Of a stretch of 15,814 nt of DNA, positions 7,410 through 15,394 are shown piece by piece. The DNA is from Pedobacter sp. UBA1654 (GTDB lineage: Bacteria; Bacteroidota; Bacteroidia; Sphingobacteriales; Sphingobacteriaceae). The translations under genes were made by a program, and so were the position numbers. The notes under the pieces were generated by a model. The model ran no database searches and was not told where the DNA came from. It worked only from the letters and a program-made list of their open reading frames with translations. The stretch's first letter is position 1, and each line of letters opens with the position of its first letter. The stretch covers positions 24,930 through 40,743 of the forward strand of contig DCLG01000037.1 in NCBI GenBank assembly GCA_002320935.1, given 5' to 3'.

Positions 7410-10400
7410 ATGAAAAAACTATTACAAAGCTTGTTCATTTTGCTATGTCTTGCCCACACGGCAGTCGCGCAAAACCGGACAATCACTGGTACAGTTACAT
7501 CCAGCCCGGATGGTACACCGCTCCCTGGGGCAACAGTGAAAATTAGAGGGTCTCAAACCGGAACCCTTACAACTGCAGACGGTAAATATTCACTTGCTGT
7601 GCCCAGCTCAACAACGACGTTAGAGTTTTCTTACCTTGGTTACGCTTTACAAACAAGAGCCATTGGTAATTCTAACATTATAAACGTAGCACTGGTTTCA
7701 GACGCCAATGACCTAACTGAAGTTGTTGTAACAGGCTATGGTAACATTCAACGTAAAAGCTTTACAGGCGCTTCATCAACTGTCACATCAGAGCAAATCG
7801 CTAACAAACCGGTACAAAGTTTTGGACAGGGTTTAGTTGGTCAGGCTACAGGGGTAAGTATCGTTCAGCCAAACGGATTGCTAAATAACCCTCCTGTAAT
7901 TCGTGTCAGGGGATTAAGTTCATTGTCTCTTTCCTCCTTTCCTTTGGTTGTAGTAGACGGTATCCCGGTTTCTACATCCAATACTTCCGCGAATTCAGCG
8001 GCCAACAACCCGCTTGGAGACATCAACCCGGAAGACATTGAGAGCATTGATATCTTAAAAGATGCCGCCTCCACTGCCATTTATGGCTCCAGAGGTGCAG
8101 CTGGTGTATTAATCATCAACACTAAAAAAGGTAAAAGAGGGGAAACTCGTCTCTCTTATGATGCCTGGGCAGGTATAAGCAATGCAGTTAGGCTTCCTGA
8201 AGTGATGAATGCAAGTGAATACATCGCATACAAGAATCAAGCAGTTAAAAATTTGAAACAGGTTAATCCAACCGCTCAGGTAGCCACTGATGCTGATGGT
8301 AATGCTTTCTTTCAGGATTTTCGAGGCGATGGTACTGCTGTAGATACGGACTGGAACGATGTGGTTTATCGCCAGGCGTTCACCCAGAATCACAATGTGA
8401 GCTTAAGTAGCGCAACTGAAAAAACTTCCTACTTTATTTCTGGAGGACTTTCAGATCAGCAAGGATTTTTGAAAGGAAATAATTTCAAAAGGTATACTGG
8501 TCGTGCCAATGTTTCTCATCAGGCAACGAGTTACTTGAAGCTAACGATGAACATGGCTTATACCAATTCCTTTAATCAAAGTCCAAACAGTGGTTCTACT
8601 GATGGGGGTGCATTTGCAAGTTCAGGTTTAGGCAGGTTAGCATTTGCTTTATCACCAAACTTAAGGCCGTTTAATGATGATGGTTCTTATAACTTAAATC
8701 CAACTGGTGGTACGATTGGAAATGGATCGAACTTAGTTTCTTCTACCTGGTCCAATCCGGCAGTTTTAATCGATAGAGATAGAAATACCTCAGAAACAAC
8801 ACGATTAATAGCCAATTTAGGAGCAGAACTAAAATTAGCGGAAGGTTTAATTTTGAAATCTTCGTTTTCATGGGATCGCGGAAACACAGAGAACTACAGA
8901 TTCTGGAATCCGCTTTCAGGTGACGGATTTAGCACTACTGGACGTGCCTATAACAACAACAACCGCAGAAACAACCGCAACTTTATCAATACCCTGAATT
9001 ATAATAAGGTATTTGGTGGCGTTCACAATATATCCCTGATTGCGGGTAATGAAGCCCAAAGTACAAGAGTGGATGACTGGGGCGCACAACGCACAACCTT
9101 ATCTGATCCTTTCTATACGCAGTTCCAGGGTCAGTTTATCAATAATACTGCTGCAGGTAATGGAATTGACGCAACTGCCTTAGCATCTTATTTGGCGATC
9201 GCTAACTACAATTACGACAATAAATACTTCATTAGCGGAAACTTCAGAAGAGATGGTAACTCAGGTTTTGCTGAGGCAAAAAGATGGGGTAATTTTGGTG
9301 GCGGTTCATTAGGATGGGAAGTGACAAGAGAAGGCTTCTTTGAGAACTCGTCTCTAAGCTCGATAATCAGCAATTTACGCATCAGAGGTAGCTATGGTGT
9401 GGTTGGTAATGCTGCTGTTGGTGCATATAATTATTTTACAACATATGATCCAACATTGTACGGCGAAAATGGTACAGGCTTTGTTTTCAATAGAGCTGGA
9501 AACGTAGATCTTGGATGGGAAACCAGCAAGCAAACAGACGTAGGAATCAACATTGGTTTCTTAGCTAACCGATTCTCCCTGGAAGTAGACTATTTCAATA
9601 AAAATATCGACGGGCTGATTCTTGCAGTTCCTCAAGCACCTTCAAAAGGTATCCCTGGTGGAACGATCCGTTCCAACGTTGGTAGCATGTACAATAGAGG
9701 TTTTGAGTTTGCTTTAAATGCAGGTATCTTCCGTGATACGGAATTTAAATGGACAGCTACATTGAATTTCACTTCAATCAAAAACATGGTTACGGCGTTA
9801 GACCCTCAGGTTGAGCAAATTTTAACCAGCACCTCAGGTTTAGAGCAAACCAGCATTACAAAACCAGGCTACTCTGCAGCACAGATTTATGGTGTAAAAA
9901 CGAATGGGATAAACCCAGCTAACGGTCAGCGTATATTTGTTGATAGAGAGGGCCGGGAAATCCAGTACCTGCACCAAAGTGCTGGAAACGGTTATACTTA
10001 TGTTAACGATGGATCACCAGCTCCATCTCCTGCAAGTCAACAACAGATCTTAGGGAACACACTACCGACCTGGTATGGTGGATTTAACAATAACATGTCT
10101 TACAAAAACTTTGATCTTTCATTAAACTTCACATTCTCTGGTGGAAATTATATTTACAACGGATCTCGTGCAGGTCTCCTGGATCAAAGATTCTGGAATA
10201 ATCTCCAGGAAGTCGTGACTAATGCATGGACACCGACAAATACAACAGGTACGCTTCCTTTCCCAGTATACACGGACAACGTATCCAATGGATCTGCCTT
10301 CCTGATTTCAGAGAATATCGAAAAGGGAGATTTCCTAAGACTACAAACAGCTACTTTAGGTTATAGATTACCTAGAACAATGTTTGGTACCTCGGGTATC

Positions 10401-10571
10401 TCTGGTTTGAGAGTATACGGTCAAGTGAACAACGCGTTCGTGATCACAGGATATTCCGGTGTTGACCCTGAGATTTCTTCTAACGGAAATTCGAATTTAG
10501 CGAGTGGTATTGAAAGAAATAGTATTCCTCAGGGAAGGGTATTCACATTCGGAATTAGTTTAAGCTTATAA
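7410..10571 (+). CDS. SusC/RagA family TonB-dependent outer-membrane transporter
   Basis: This 1053-residue protein has the full SusC layout. It starts with a signal peptide (1-21), then an N-terminal carboxypeptidase-regulatory-like domain at about 23-96 (ITGTVTSSPDGTPLPGATV, then SYLGYALQT). A TonB-box-like LTEVVVTGYG follows at 102-111. The plug domain (about 112-240) carries the signature IESIDILKDAASTAIYGSRG and INTKKG. A beta-barrel fills the rest and ends in the hydrophobic FTFGISLSL. SusC proteins import oligosaccharides, peptides or similar nutrients across the outer membrane with energy from TonB-ExbBD, using the SusD lipoprotein as a lid. The susD-like gene follows after 11 bases. 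The length is usual and nothing is broken. No extended signal-transducing N-terminal domain is present, so control by a sigma/anti-sigma pair is unlikely. The substrate is unknown. Confidence 0.97.
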   Translation: MKKLLQSLFILLCLAHTAVAQNRTITGTVTSSPDGTPLPGATVKIRGSQTGTLTTADGKYSLAVPSSTTTLEFSYLGYALQTRAIGNSNIINVALVSDANDLTEVVVTGYGNIQRKSFTGASSTVTSEQIANKPVQSFGQGLVGQATGVSIVQPNGLLNNPPVIRVRGLSSLSLSSFPLVVVDGIPVSTSNTSANSAANNPLGDINPEDIESIDILKDAASTAIYGSRGAAGVLIINTKKGKRGETRLSYDAWAGISNAVRLPEVMNASEYIAYKNQAVKNLKQVNPTAQVATDADGNAFFQDFRGDGTAVDTDWNDVVYRQAFTQNHNVSLSSATEKTSYFISGGLSDQQGFLKGNNFKRYTGRANVSHQATSYLKLTMNMAYTNSFNQSPNSGSTDGGAFASSGLGRLAFALSPNLRPFNDDGSYNLNPTGGTIGNGSNLVSSTWSNPAVLIDRDRNTSETTRLIANLGAELKLAEGLILKSSFSWDRGNTENYRFWNPLSGDGFSTTGRAYNNNNRRNNRNFINTLNYNKVFGGVHNISLIAGNEAQSTRVDDWGAQRTTLSDPFYTQFQGQFINNTAAGNGIDATALASYLAIANYNYDNKYFISGNFRRDGNSGFAEAKRWGNFGGGSLGWEVTREGFFENSSLSSIISNLRIRGSYGVVGNAAVGAYNYFTTYDPTLYGENGTGFVFNRAGNVDLGWETSKQTDVGINIGFLANRFSLEVDYFNKNIDGLILAVPQAPSKGIPGGTIRSNVGSMYNRGFEFALNAGIFRDTEFKWTATLNFTSIKNMVTALDPQVEQILTSTSGLEQTSITKPGYSAAQIYGVKTNGINPANGQRIFVDREGREIQYLHQSAGNGYTYVNDGSPAPSPASQQQILGNTLPTWYGGFNNNMSYKNFDLSLNFTFSGGNYIYNGSRAGLLDQRFWNNLQEVVTNAWTPTNTTGTLPFPVYTDNVSNGSAFLISENIEKGDFLRLQTATLGYRLPRTMFGTSGISGLRVYGQVNNAFVITGYSGVDPEISSNGNSNLASGIERNSIPQGRVFTFGISLSL

Positions 10572-10582
10572 TTAAATACAAC

Positions 10583-12070
10583 ATGAAAATTTTTCATAAA
10601 ATATCATACAGATTCCCGGCAGTAAGAGTTGCTGCCGTTGCAATCATGCTTACAGCACTTGCTTCTTCTTGTAAGAAAGAATTCCTGGTTGAAGCGCCAG
10701 AGCTGGAATTACCACAGGAAGAGGCTTATACGACGCCTCAGCGTGTTGATAAAGTAATCACCGGATTATATTCATCGGCAAAAAACGGATCTCTTTTCGG
10801 AGGTCGTTATCAAATTTACAATGACATTCGCGCAGAAGAGTACATACTAAGAGATCCGAACAATGTAACAGGTGCTGACGTGTTTCAGGCAACTAATGAT
10901 GCGACTAACTCTTACATCTCTAGTTTTTGGTCTGTTGGATATTCTACAATCAACCGTGCTAATTTAGCTATTGACGGCTTAACTCAAAATCTTGCCGGAT
11001 TAGCACCCACTGTTATTGATCCTGCCTTAGGAGAAGCTAAGTTTATCAGAGCCCTTGTGTACTTCCAACTTGTTCAGATTTTCGCTAAACCTTACGTATT
11101 GGACGGAGGAGCATCAAGGGGCCTTCCACTTAGGTTGATACCCGAAACCACGCTTGCAAATAATGCTTTGGCCTCAAGTACAGTGGCAGAAGTCTATGCT
11201 CAGATCCTTAAAGATCTTGACGAAGCAGAGACCCAGTTACCTGCTACCTACACTACTGCCTTAGCTAAAACAACAAGAGCGCATAAAAACACTGCGATTG
11301 CACTAAAAACACGTGTGTATTTAGCAATGGCAAACCATGCGAAAGTGATAGAAGAAGGCAATAAAATTGTTCCTCAGGCAGCACCATTTTCAACTACAGT
11401 CGGTGCCGGCCATACTTTAGCGAGTAATGTTGCTACCTTATATGTACCGCCGTACACTGTATCGGAATCAATCTTCTCATTCCCGATGGCCGCAACCAAT
11501 GCTCCTGGAACGCAAAACCAATTGGCTTACTACTATAACAGCTTTTCAGGTGCAAACTTGATTTATCCATTAAATAAGAATGCTCCTGGAATTTATGCAG
11601 ATCCGCTTTGGCCAGAGACTGATGCCCGTAAAGTAAATTTCACAGCGTTATTTACAGGTTCTGGTTTAACTGCTCAACCAGTGCTGAAGAAATACAATAC
11701 GCCATCACCATGGACCGATTTCGTGCCTATGATCAGGTATGCTGAAGTTTTACTGAATGTTGCTGAAGCTGAAGCTGCACCTGGTGGTAATCCTGCTCGT
11801 GCAAGAGCACTTCTTGATGCTGTTCGCAAACGTTCTGATGCTAACTATGATTTTGGAGCGCTTGCCGGTACTGCATTGACGGAGACGATCTTAAAGGAGC
11901 GTAGAATTGAACTACTTGGTGAGGGTCATAGATATAATGACCTTGCAAGGTTGAACAGAGCATTACCTGCTATAGGTGCTGCCGGACAGACTATTGCTGT
12001 ATCCGATCCTCGCTATACATTCCCGATACCTGTTAACGAGAGAAACACCAATCCATTGGTGGGCGAGTAA
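10583..12070 (+). CDS. SusD/RagB family nutrient-binding lipoprotein
   Basis: This is a 495-residue surface lipoprotein. A lipobox (TALASSC, acylated Cys30) is followed by KKEFLVEAPE, the usual SusD start. The N-terminal SusD domain carries the TPR-like helices (for example EAKFIRALVYFQLVQIF at about 151-167). The C-terminal SusD/RagB part has the typical RYAEVLLNVAEAEA (385-398), then ILKERRIELLGEGHRYNDLAR (436-456) and a closing PIPVNERNTNP (481-491). It forms the lid and ligand-binding partner of the SusC transporter encoded 11 bases upstream; both should lie on one transcript that ends at the terminator just downstream. Length is at the short end of the usual range (about 480-600). No adjacent enzyme reveals the ligand. 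Confidence 0.96.
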   Translation: MKIFHKISYRFPAVRVAAVAIMLTALASSCKKEFLVEAPELELPQEEAYTTPQRVDKVITGLYSSAKNGSLFGGRYQIYNDIRAEEYILRDPNNVTGADVFQATNDATNSYISSFWSVGYSTINRANLAIDGLTQNLAGLAPTVIDPALGEAKFIRALVYFQLVQIFAKPYVLDGGASRGLPLRLIPETTLANNALASSTVAEVYAQILKDLDEAETQLPATYTTALAKTTRAHKNTAIALKTRVYLAMANHAKVIEEGNKIVPQAAPFSTTVGAGHTLASNVATLYVPPYTVSESIFSFPMAATNAPGTQNQLAYYYNSFSGANLIYPLNKNAPGIYADPLWPETDARKVNFTALFTGSGLTAQPVLKKYNTPSPWTDFVPMIRYAEVLLNVAEAEAAPGGNPARARALLDAVRKRSDANYDFGALAGTALTETILKERRIELLGEGHRYNDLARLNRALPAIGAAGQTIAVSDPRYTFPIPVNERNTNPLVGE

Positions 12071-12085
12071 TCCTTTTAAGCATAC

Positions 12086-12126
12086 AAAATGGGGGCGAAA
12101 TCTAATCATTTCGCCCCCATTTTTTT
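12086..12126 (+). terminator. Strong rho-independent terminator after susCD
   Basis: ATGGGGGCGAAAT (12089-12101) pairs perfectly with ATTTCGCCCCCAT (12108-12120) around a 6-base loop, and flanking A and T bases lengthen the stem to about 16 bp. TTTTTT follows at 12121-12126. It lies 15 bases after the SusD stop codon. A-rich sequence at 12086-12089 gives a T run on the other strand, so it may act in both directions. Confidence 0.93.
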
Positions 12127-12208
12127 ATACTCTGGCCACAAACGCTGCCATGCTCTTAAACTCATTCCATTGATCATACGCCTTTTCGGAGTTTTTGATG
12201 ATGAGTTT
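12125..12208 (-). pseudogene. 3' remnant of a lost convergent gene
   Basis: Twenty-seven open minus-strand codons end in a TAA that lies in the T run of the SusD terminator. The peptide (NSEKAYDQWNEFKSMAAFV, then ARV) reads like a real C-terminus rich in helix formers. There is no start except an internal ATG seven codons before the stop, and an in-frame TAA lies immediately upstream. This fits the tail of a gene that once converged on susD and shared its terminator. I cannot name the family. Confidence 0.35.
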
Positions 12209-12364
12209 TTAATAAGAAAATAACGCGCTTGCCTTATCTCAAATATGTGAACTTTGATAATAGATTGCAGGAATTCGTAAACGGTATTTCGCCGTTAACC
12301 TGTATTCTTGAAAAAAGACCTTTTTTTGGTTACAGACGATACCGACATACTTAGATATAAAATT
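12209..12364. other. Intergenic region without a gene
   Basis: AT-rich spacer. The only structure seen is a hairpin GTAAACGG (12277-12284) / CCGTTAAC (12292-12299) with one mismatch and a 7-base loop. On the minus strand it lies beyond the end of the small membrane protein gene at 12365, so it could take part in termination there. No coding sequence is supported. Confidence 0.35.
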
Positions 12365-12736
12365 TCAGCGAATTAGTCTCATTACCATCGGTTTAAACGC
12401 AGTATATATAACCGTAATCAATACAACTATTAATAGAATTTCAATCCAATTCTTATCTAACCAAATTGCTGGTACGGTAAAAATTAGTGGGGTCAAACTA
12501 CTTAACCACTTTTTTCGAGGTTTGAAATAAAATGTACTTATCGCGACTACAACTAATGATATTATAATGAGTGGAATTGCTGGAAAAATGTAAAGACCGT
12601 ACATACTGCCTACGTTTGAGTCGCCATGTTCTTCATGAGTACCATAGATAATGAGGAATGGTAATATTAGAACAATTAATGTTAGGCAATCAACTGTGAT
12701 TTTATTTAAAGCTCGGTCTAAGTCCACATTAGTCAT
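12365..12736 (-). CDS. Small hypothetical membrane protein (four helices)
   Basis: This is a 123-residue protein of mostly membrane segments: about 16-33 (LTLIVLILPFLIIY), 46-70 (YGLYIFPAIPLIIISLVVV), 78-93 and 97-114 (IEILLIVVLITVIYTAF). Positive residues cluster in FKPRKKW (71-77), between the second and third helices, and in the tail MVMRLIR, suggesting that both are cytosolic. A short acidic loop (THEEHGDSN, 33-41) lies between helices one and two. There is no conserved catalytic motif and I do not recognise a family. The start is the first ATG in frame. It stands alone on the minus strand, and no partner is visible. Gene status is likely because the hydrophobic pattern is coherent over the whole frame. 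Confidence 0.68.
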   Translation of the reverse strand: MTNVDLDRALNKITVDCLTLIVLILPFLIIYGTHEEHGDSNVGSMYGLYIFPAIPLIIISLVVVAISTFYFKPRKKWLSSLTPLIFTVPAIWLDKNWIEILLIVVLITVIYTAFKPMVMRLIR

Positions 12737-13037
12737 CTTGATTTGCCCTACGTAGGCTCTAACGCAATTTATGTGGTTGAACGGACAAATAAGAATAACG
12801 TTGTAATTTGTAGAACAATTAATCCCATGGCAGGGGTAATAGGTTTCGCATTATTCCCTCAAAATCCGATAATGCGCAGGACAGTGCCCAAGAATTCCAC
12901 CATTTTTTGATAATCTACCTGATTTAACATACATCATTTCTATTTAGCAACCATCCAAAGTTGGTAAGTTAAATTTCCTTAAGATGTAAAAGCCAGTTAA
13001 CCTTTTTAGATTAGAGTTTTAATAAAGACAGAAGTGA
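12737..13037. other. Gene-free region holding one repeat copy
   Basis: No intact gene is seen in these 301 bases. They hold copy A of the inverted repeat pair (12869-12910) and a hairpin CGCATTAT (12847-12854) / ATAATGCG (12869-12876) with a 14-base loop. On the minus strand the repeat lies in a 23-codon frame (12930-12859) ending VLRIIGF, probably the end of a lost gene or mobile element. Confidence 0.5.
12869..12910 (-). repeat. Repeat copy A (inverted partner at 14331-14372)
   Basis: Read on the minus strand, 36 of 42 bases match the plus strand at 14331-14372; both start TCAAAAAA and end ATTAT. The shared blocks are GGTGGAAT, CTTGG, TGTC and TGCG. The likeness weakens on both sides but continues for some 13 bases downstream. 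In the shared frame copy A reads QKMVEFLGTVLRII and copy B QKRVESLDNVVRII, so both may derive from the 3' end of the same coding sequence. Confidence 0.8.
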
Positions 13038-13277
13038 GAAGGTCAGTTTGACGCCCTTACCCTGCGGAAAATATATAACTGTTTTGTTTTAATAGAACAC
13101 ACACACATCATAGTAGAAGACGAATTTCACGAAACGTGTGAAGAATACAATCTCGGCCTGCTAACAGTTGAAAAGTTCATTGAGGCAAGGGGCGGAAAGG
13201 ACTACTATATTTATTCGAAGGATAAGAGCATATTGTTTTCTGTGGATTGGGACAGCTTCTTCGGGTGCGTTTCATAA
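13038..13277 (+). pseudogene. Start-less reading frame, probable gene remnant
   Basis: The frame is open from after a TGA at 13035-13037 to a TAA at 13275-13277 (79 codons) without ATG, GTG or TTG as a usable start. From about 13092 on, the peptide is strongly protein-like: HIIVEDEFHETCEEYNLGLL, then TVEKFIEARGGKDYYIYSKD, then ILFSVDWDSFFG. This looks like the C-terminal half of a small acidic cytosolic protein whose 5' end is lost or shifted out of frame. I do not recognise the family. It lies between the two repeat copies and next to another broken gene, in keeping with local decay. Confidence 0.45.
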
Positions 13278-13302
13278 AAGCGCCTAGTTTAAAATTCAGT
13301 GC

Positions 13303-13704
13303 TCAGCTCCATGGGTAAATCCACATCGACTTTGTTTCTCCAGCGCGCTCGAATCCACATTTTTCATAAAAGTTGATGGCTTTTTCATCAGCTACTAAGA
13401 TTTGCTGATGAAATGTGCCGTATTTCTCTTGAAATCTATTCAAAATTAGCTTTCCGACACCCGTTCCTTGATAATCTGGGTGAACAATAAGATGGGGATA
13501 GTAAACAACCAATTAACCGTCTGAAAGCGCATTTCCTAGCCCTATAAGTCTTTCACCATTCCATGCAGTAAAAAAAGAATGAGAATTTAACAAGGCATTA
13601 AAAAGCTCTTCCGGCTTTTGGGCTGAAGACCAATGATTCGCATCATATATTGCAACAACATCCTCTGGTTTGACATCTTTGGTTTCTTTGATTGTAATGG
13701 TCAT
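13303..13704 (-). pseudogene. GNAT acetyltransferase interrupted by one in-frame TAA
   Basis: Two frames of 63 and 69 codons lie head to tail in the same frame, separated by one TAA (complement at 13513-13515). Read through, they make a complete GNAT of about 132 residues: N-terminal ETKDVKPEDVVAIYDANHW, then FFTAWNGERLIGLGNALSDG, the stop, LVVYYPHLIVHPDYQGTGVG with the acetyl-CoA motif QGTGVG, and the closing INFYEKCGFERAG. In this GNAT branch ALSDG runs straight on into the VYYxHLLV strand with one extra residue where the stop sits, so exactly one codon has changed. A second start downstream (TTG at 13512) would make only the C-terminal half. It is most likely a recent nonsense pseudogene; a sequencing error or readthrough is possible. 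Confidence 0.82.
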
Positions 13705-13741
13705 CCTAGGCTACAGCTTAAGACTTAAACATAAGAAATCT

Positions 13742-13766
13742 GAGAATAAAAACCATTTTTATTCTC
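13742..13766. repeat. Perfect 11-bp inverted repeat
   Basis: GAGAATAAAAA (13742-13752) is followed by CCA and its exact complement TTTTTATTCTC (13756-13766). It lies 38 bases upstream of the broken GNAT gene and about 200 bases before the DUF5808 gene. It could be an AT-rich terminator-like stem, an operator or a scar of an element; no T run follows outside the stem. The structure is certain and its role is unknown. Confidence 0.6.
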
Positions 13767-13967
13767 TATCCCCTAAATTCTTCTCGTGCCAATCATTTAA
13801 CTTACAGGGATTATAATTTGAAAGATTATATTTTGAGCCACTATCAGATATTAAGGTAATAATAAGAGGAACCTAATAATAAAATAAGCCTGATGCCGAT
13901 TAATACTCTTTATACACTCACCTAAATCACTGAATAAATTGCAGGATTTTTGCTATAATAGAATACT

Positions 13968-14186
13968 ATGGAGGTTAATAGCAGCAGAAATAAGAACCTA
14001 TGGAAATGGGGGTTGTTTTATTATAATACCGAAGATCCAAATCTATGGGTGGAACGGCGTATTGGAATTGGTTCTGCCCTCAATTTTGCACATAAGAGTG
14101 CTTATTTCATGCTAGCCTTCATAACCCTCTTTCCTCTAGCAATTTCCATCATACCTCTATTACTACTTGGTATAATCAAATGGTAA
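13968..14186 (+). CDS. Small DUF5808 domain membrane protein
   Basis: This 72-residue protein has two parts. Residues 11-42 (LWKWGLFYYNTEDPNLWVER, then RIGIGSALNFAH) match the DUF5808 pattern: W-x-GlFYYNxxDpxxxVxxRxGxGxxxNFA. Residues 45-68 form one hydrophobic helix (YFMLAFITLFPLAISIIPLL), with KW at the C-terminus. DUF5808 is found in many small or multi-pass membrane proteins of Bacteroidota and Firmicutes, with no known activity. The ATG at 13968 is the first in frame and leaves a complete domain. The gene stands alone on the plus strand between broken genes and inside the repeat pair, yet appears intact. Confidence 0.82.
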   Translation: MEVNSSRNKNLWKWGLFYYNTEDPNLWVERRIGIGSALNFAHKSAYFMLAFITLFPLAISIIPLLLLGIIKW

Positions 14187-14330
14187 TCAAGATTTGTCTT
14201 TTCTAATCATTTCAAATGGTTCATATATATACGAAAATGACATCGCAGTAGGTATCTTAAACATCATTTTCCACTTGCCTGATAGCATACTTGACAAATT
14301 TGAGTGACAGGATCTATTCCCAGGTTCGAA

Positions 14331-14372
14331 TCAAAAAAGGGTGGAATCCTTGGACAATGTCGTGCGTATTAT
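14331..14372 (+). repeat. Repeat copy B (inverted partner at 12869-12910)
   Basis: This is the second copy of the repeat, identical at 36 of 42 bases to copy A read from the other strand. Here the shared frame stays open to about 14430 (RVESLDNVVRIIKFRRSIES), whereas copy A stops right after the repeat. The two copies point away from each other and bracket a 1.4 kb segment with a start-less frame, the broken GNAT gene and the DUF5808 gene. Apart from this repeat, the 14187-14437 spacer holds no supported gene. Confidence 0.8.
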
Positions 14373-14437
14373 TAAATTTCGAAGGTCTATTGAATCCATA
14401 AAACTTGTTAGCCAAGGTTAGTCGAGCACCATGAAAT

Positions 14438-15367
14438 TTAACTTTTATGTTGTTGGGCAAATGATGTTCTAAATTTAAATGGCGACAGCTCGGTCTTGGA
14501 CTTAAACAATCGGCTGAAGGATTGCGGATGCTCGAAACCAAGCTGATAGGCAATTTCGGCGACCGATAAATCTGTTGTTGACAAGATATCTTTTGCCTTC
14601 TCCACCAGTTTATAATGAATAAGTTGCTGCGCATTCTGGCCCGTTAATGCGCGTAGCATATCACTCATATAACCGGGTGACAAATTCAACCGGTCTGCCA
14701 GATCTTGAACTGTAGGAACCCCTGAAGATACCGCTTTACCTTCGCCGAAATATTGGTCCAAGATAGCTTCCAGCTTTTGCAACTGATCGCTGTTTACAGC
14801 TTTGCGGGTAATAAATTGACGTTTGTAAAATCGGTTGCTGTAATTTAAAAGTAATCCTATCTGAGAAACGATTACGTCCTGGCTAAAGTCATCAATACGA
14901 CTGGTCAGCTCTTCATCAATAATATCGAATAGAGTCAAAACGGTTGCTCGATCGTGGTCTGCCAAATGTAGTGCCTCGTTGGCTGCATATGAGAAAAACC
15001 CATATTGCTTTATTTTTTTGGAAACTGAATAAGAAAGAAAAAGGTCTGGATGAATCAATAACATTTTTCCGGAAGTTGCTGTACCATCCGGGCTTTCAAA
15101 TACCTGCCCTGGAGAGGTGAATACTAGACCACCTTCACTAAAATCATAATAGTTTTGTCCATATTTTGCTTTACCACAAAGGTTGGTTTTAAAAGCGATT
15201 TTATAAAAATCCATGATCAGTGAAGCAGGCAAGTCTGTAGGCTCATAGTTCATTTCTTTTATATCAATGTGACTGATGAGCGGATGTTTGGGCTTTGGCA
15301 AGCCAAACATCCGATGGAAATCGGTCAAGGATTTAAATTTGTAAACTATATTTTCTTCCTTTTTCAT
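14438..15367 (-). CDS. AraC-family transcriptional regulator
   Basis: This is a 309-residue protein. The N-terminal part (1-180) is a cupin-like sensor with the pattern of many Bacteroidota AraC proteins: a YDFSEGGLVFTSPGQVFES stretch at 74-92 and LLIHPDLF at 103-110. The C-terminal AraC domain has its first helix-turn-helix at about 219-243 (VQDLADRLNLSPGYMSDMLR) and the second at about 268-300 (SVAEIAYQLGFEHPQSFSRL, then FKSKTELSPFKFR), both complete. Such regulators bind a small molecule or stress signal and activate nearby oxidoreductase genes. Here it lies downstream, on the same strand, of a deleted short-chain dehydrogenase and an NmrA-like protein, which are its probable targets. The start ATG (complement 15365-15367) lies 27 bases after the dehydrogenase remnant. 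The inducer is unknown. Confidence 0.92.
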   Translation of the reverse strand: MKKEENIVYKFKSLTDFHRMFGLPKPKHPLISHIDIKEMNYEPTDLPASLIMDFYKIAFKTNLCGKAKYGQNYYDFSEGGLVFTSPGQVFESPDGTATSGKMLLIHPDLFLSYSVSKKIKQYGFFSYAANEALHLADHDRATVLTLFDIIDEELTSRIDDFSQDVIVSQIGLLLNYSNRFYKRQFITRKAVNSDQLQKLEAILDQYFGEGKAVSSGVPTVQDLADRLNLSPGYMSDMLRALTGQNAQQLIHYKLVEKAKDILSTTDLSVAEIAYQLGFEHPQSFSRLFKSKTELSPFKFRTSFAQQHKS

Positions 15368-15394
15368 CAGTCAACTTTTGTTAAAGGTAATAAA

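Noticed and set aside
11976..12173. 65-codon plus-strand frame across the SusD end and terminator
   Set aside because: It overlaps the SusD C-terminus out of frame and runs through the terminator hairpin.
13954..13959. TATAAT sequence just before the DUF5808 start
   Set aside because: It is only 8 bases from the ATG, too close for a -10 box with a leader, and Bacteroidota use a different -7 element.
14322..14331. AGGTTCGAAT, resembling a tRNA T-loop or an integrase attachment site
   Set aside because: The flanking bases do not form a T stem on either strand and no other tRNA arms are present.
14314..14634. 106-codon minus-strand frame overlapping the AraC gene
   Set aside because: It is an out-of-frame shadow of the 3' end of the AraC gene, without a domain of its own.
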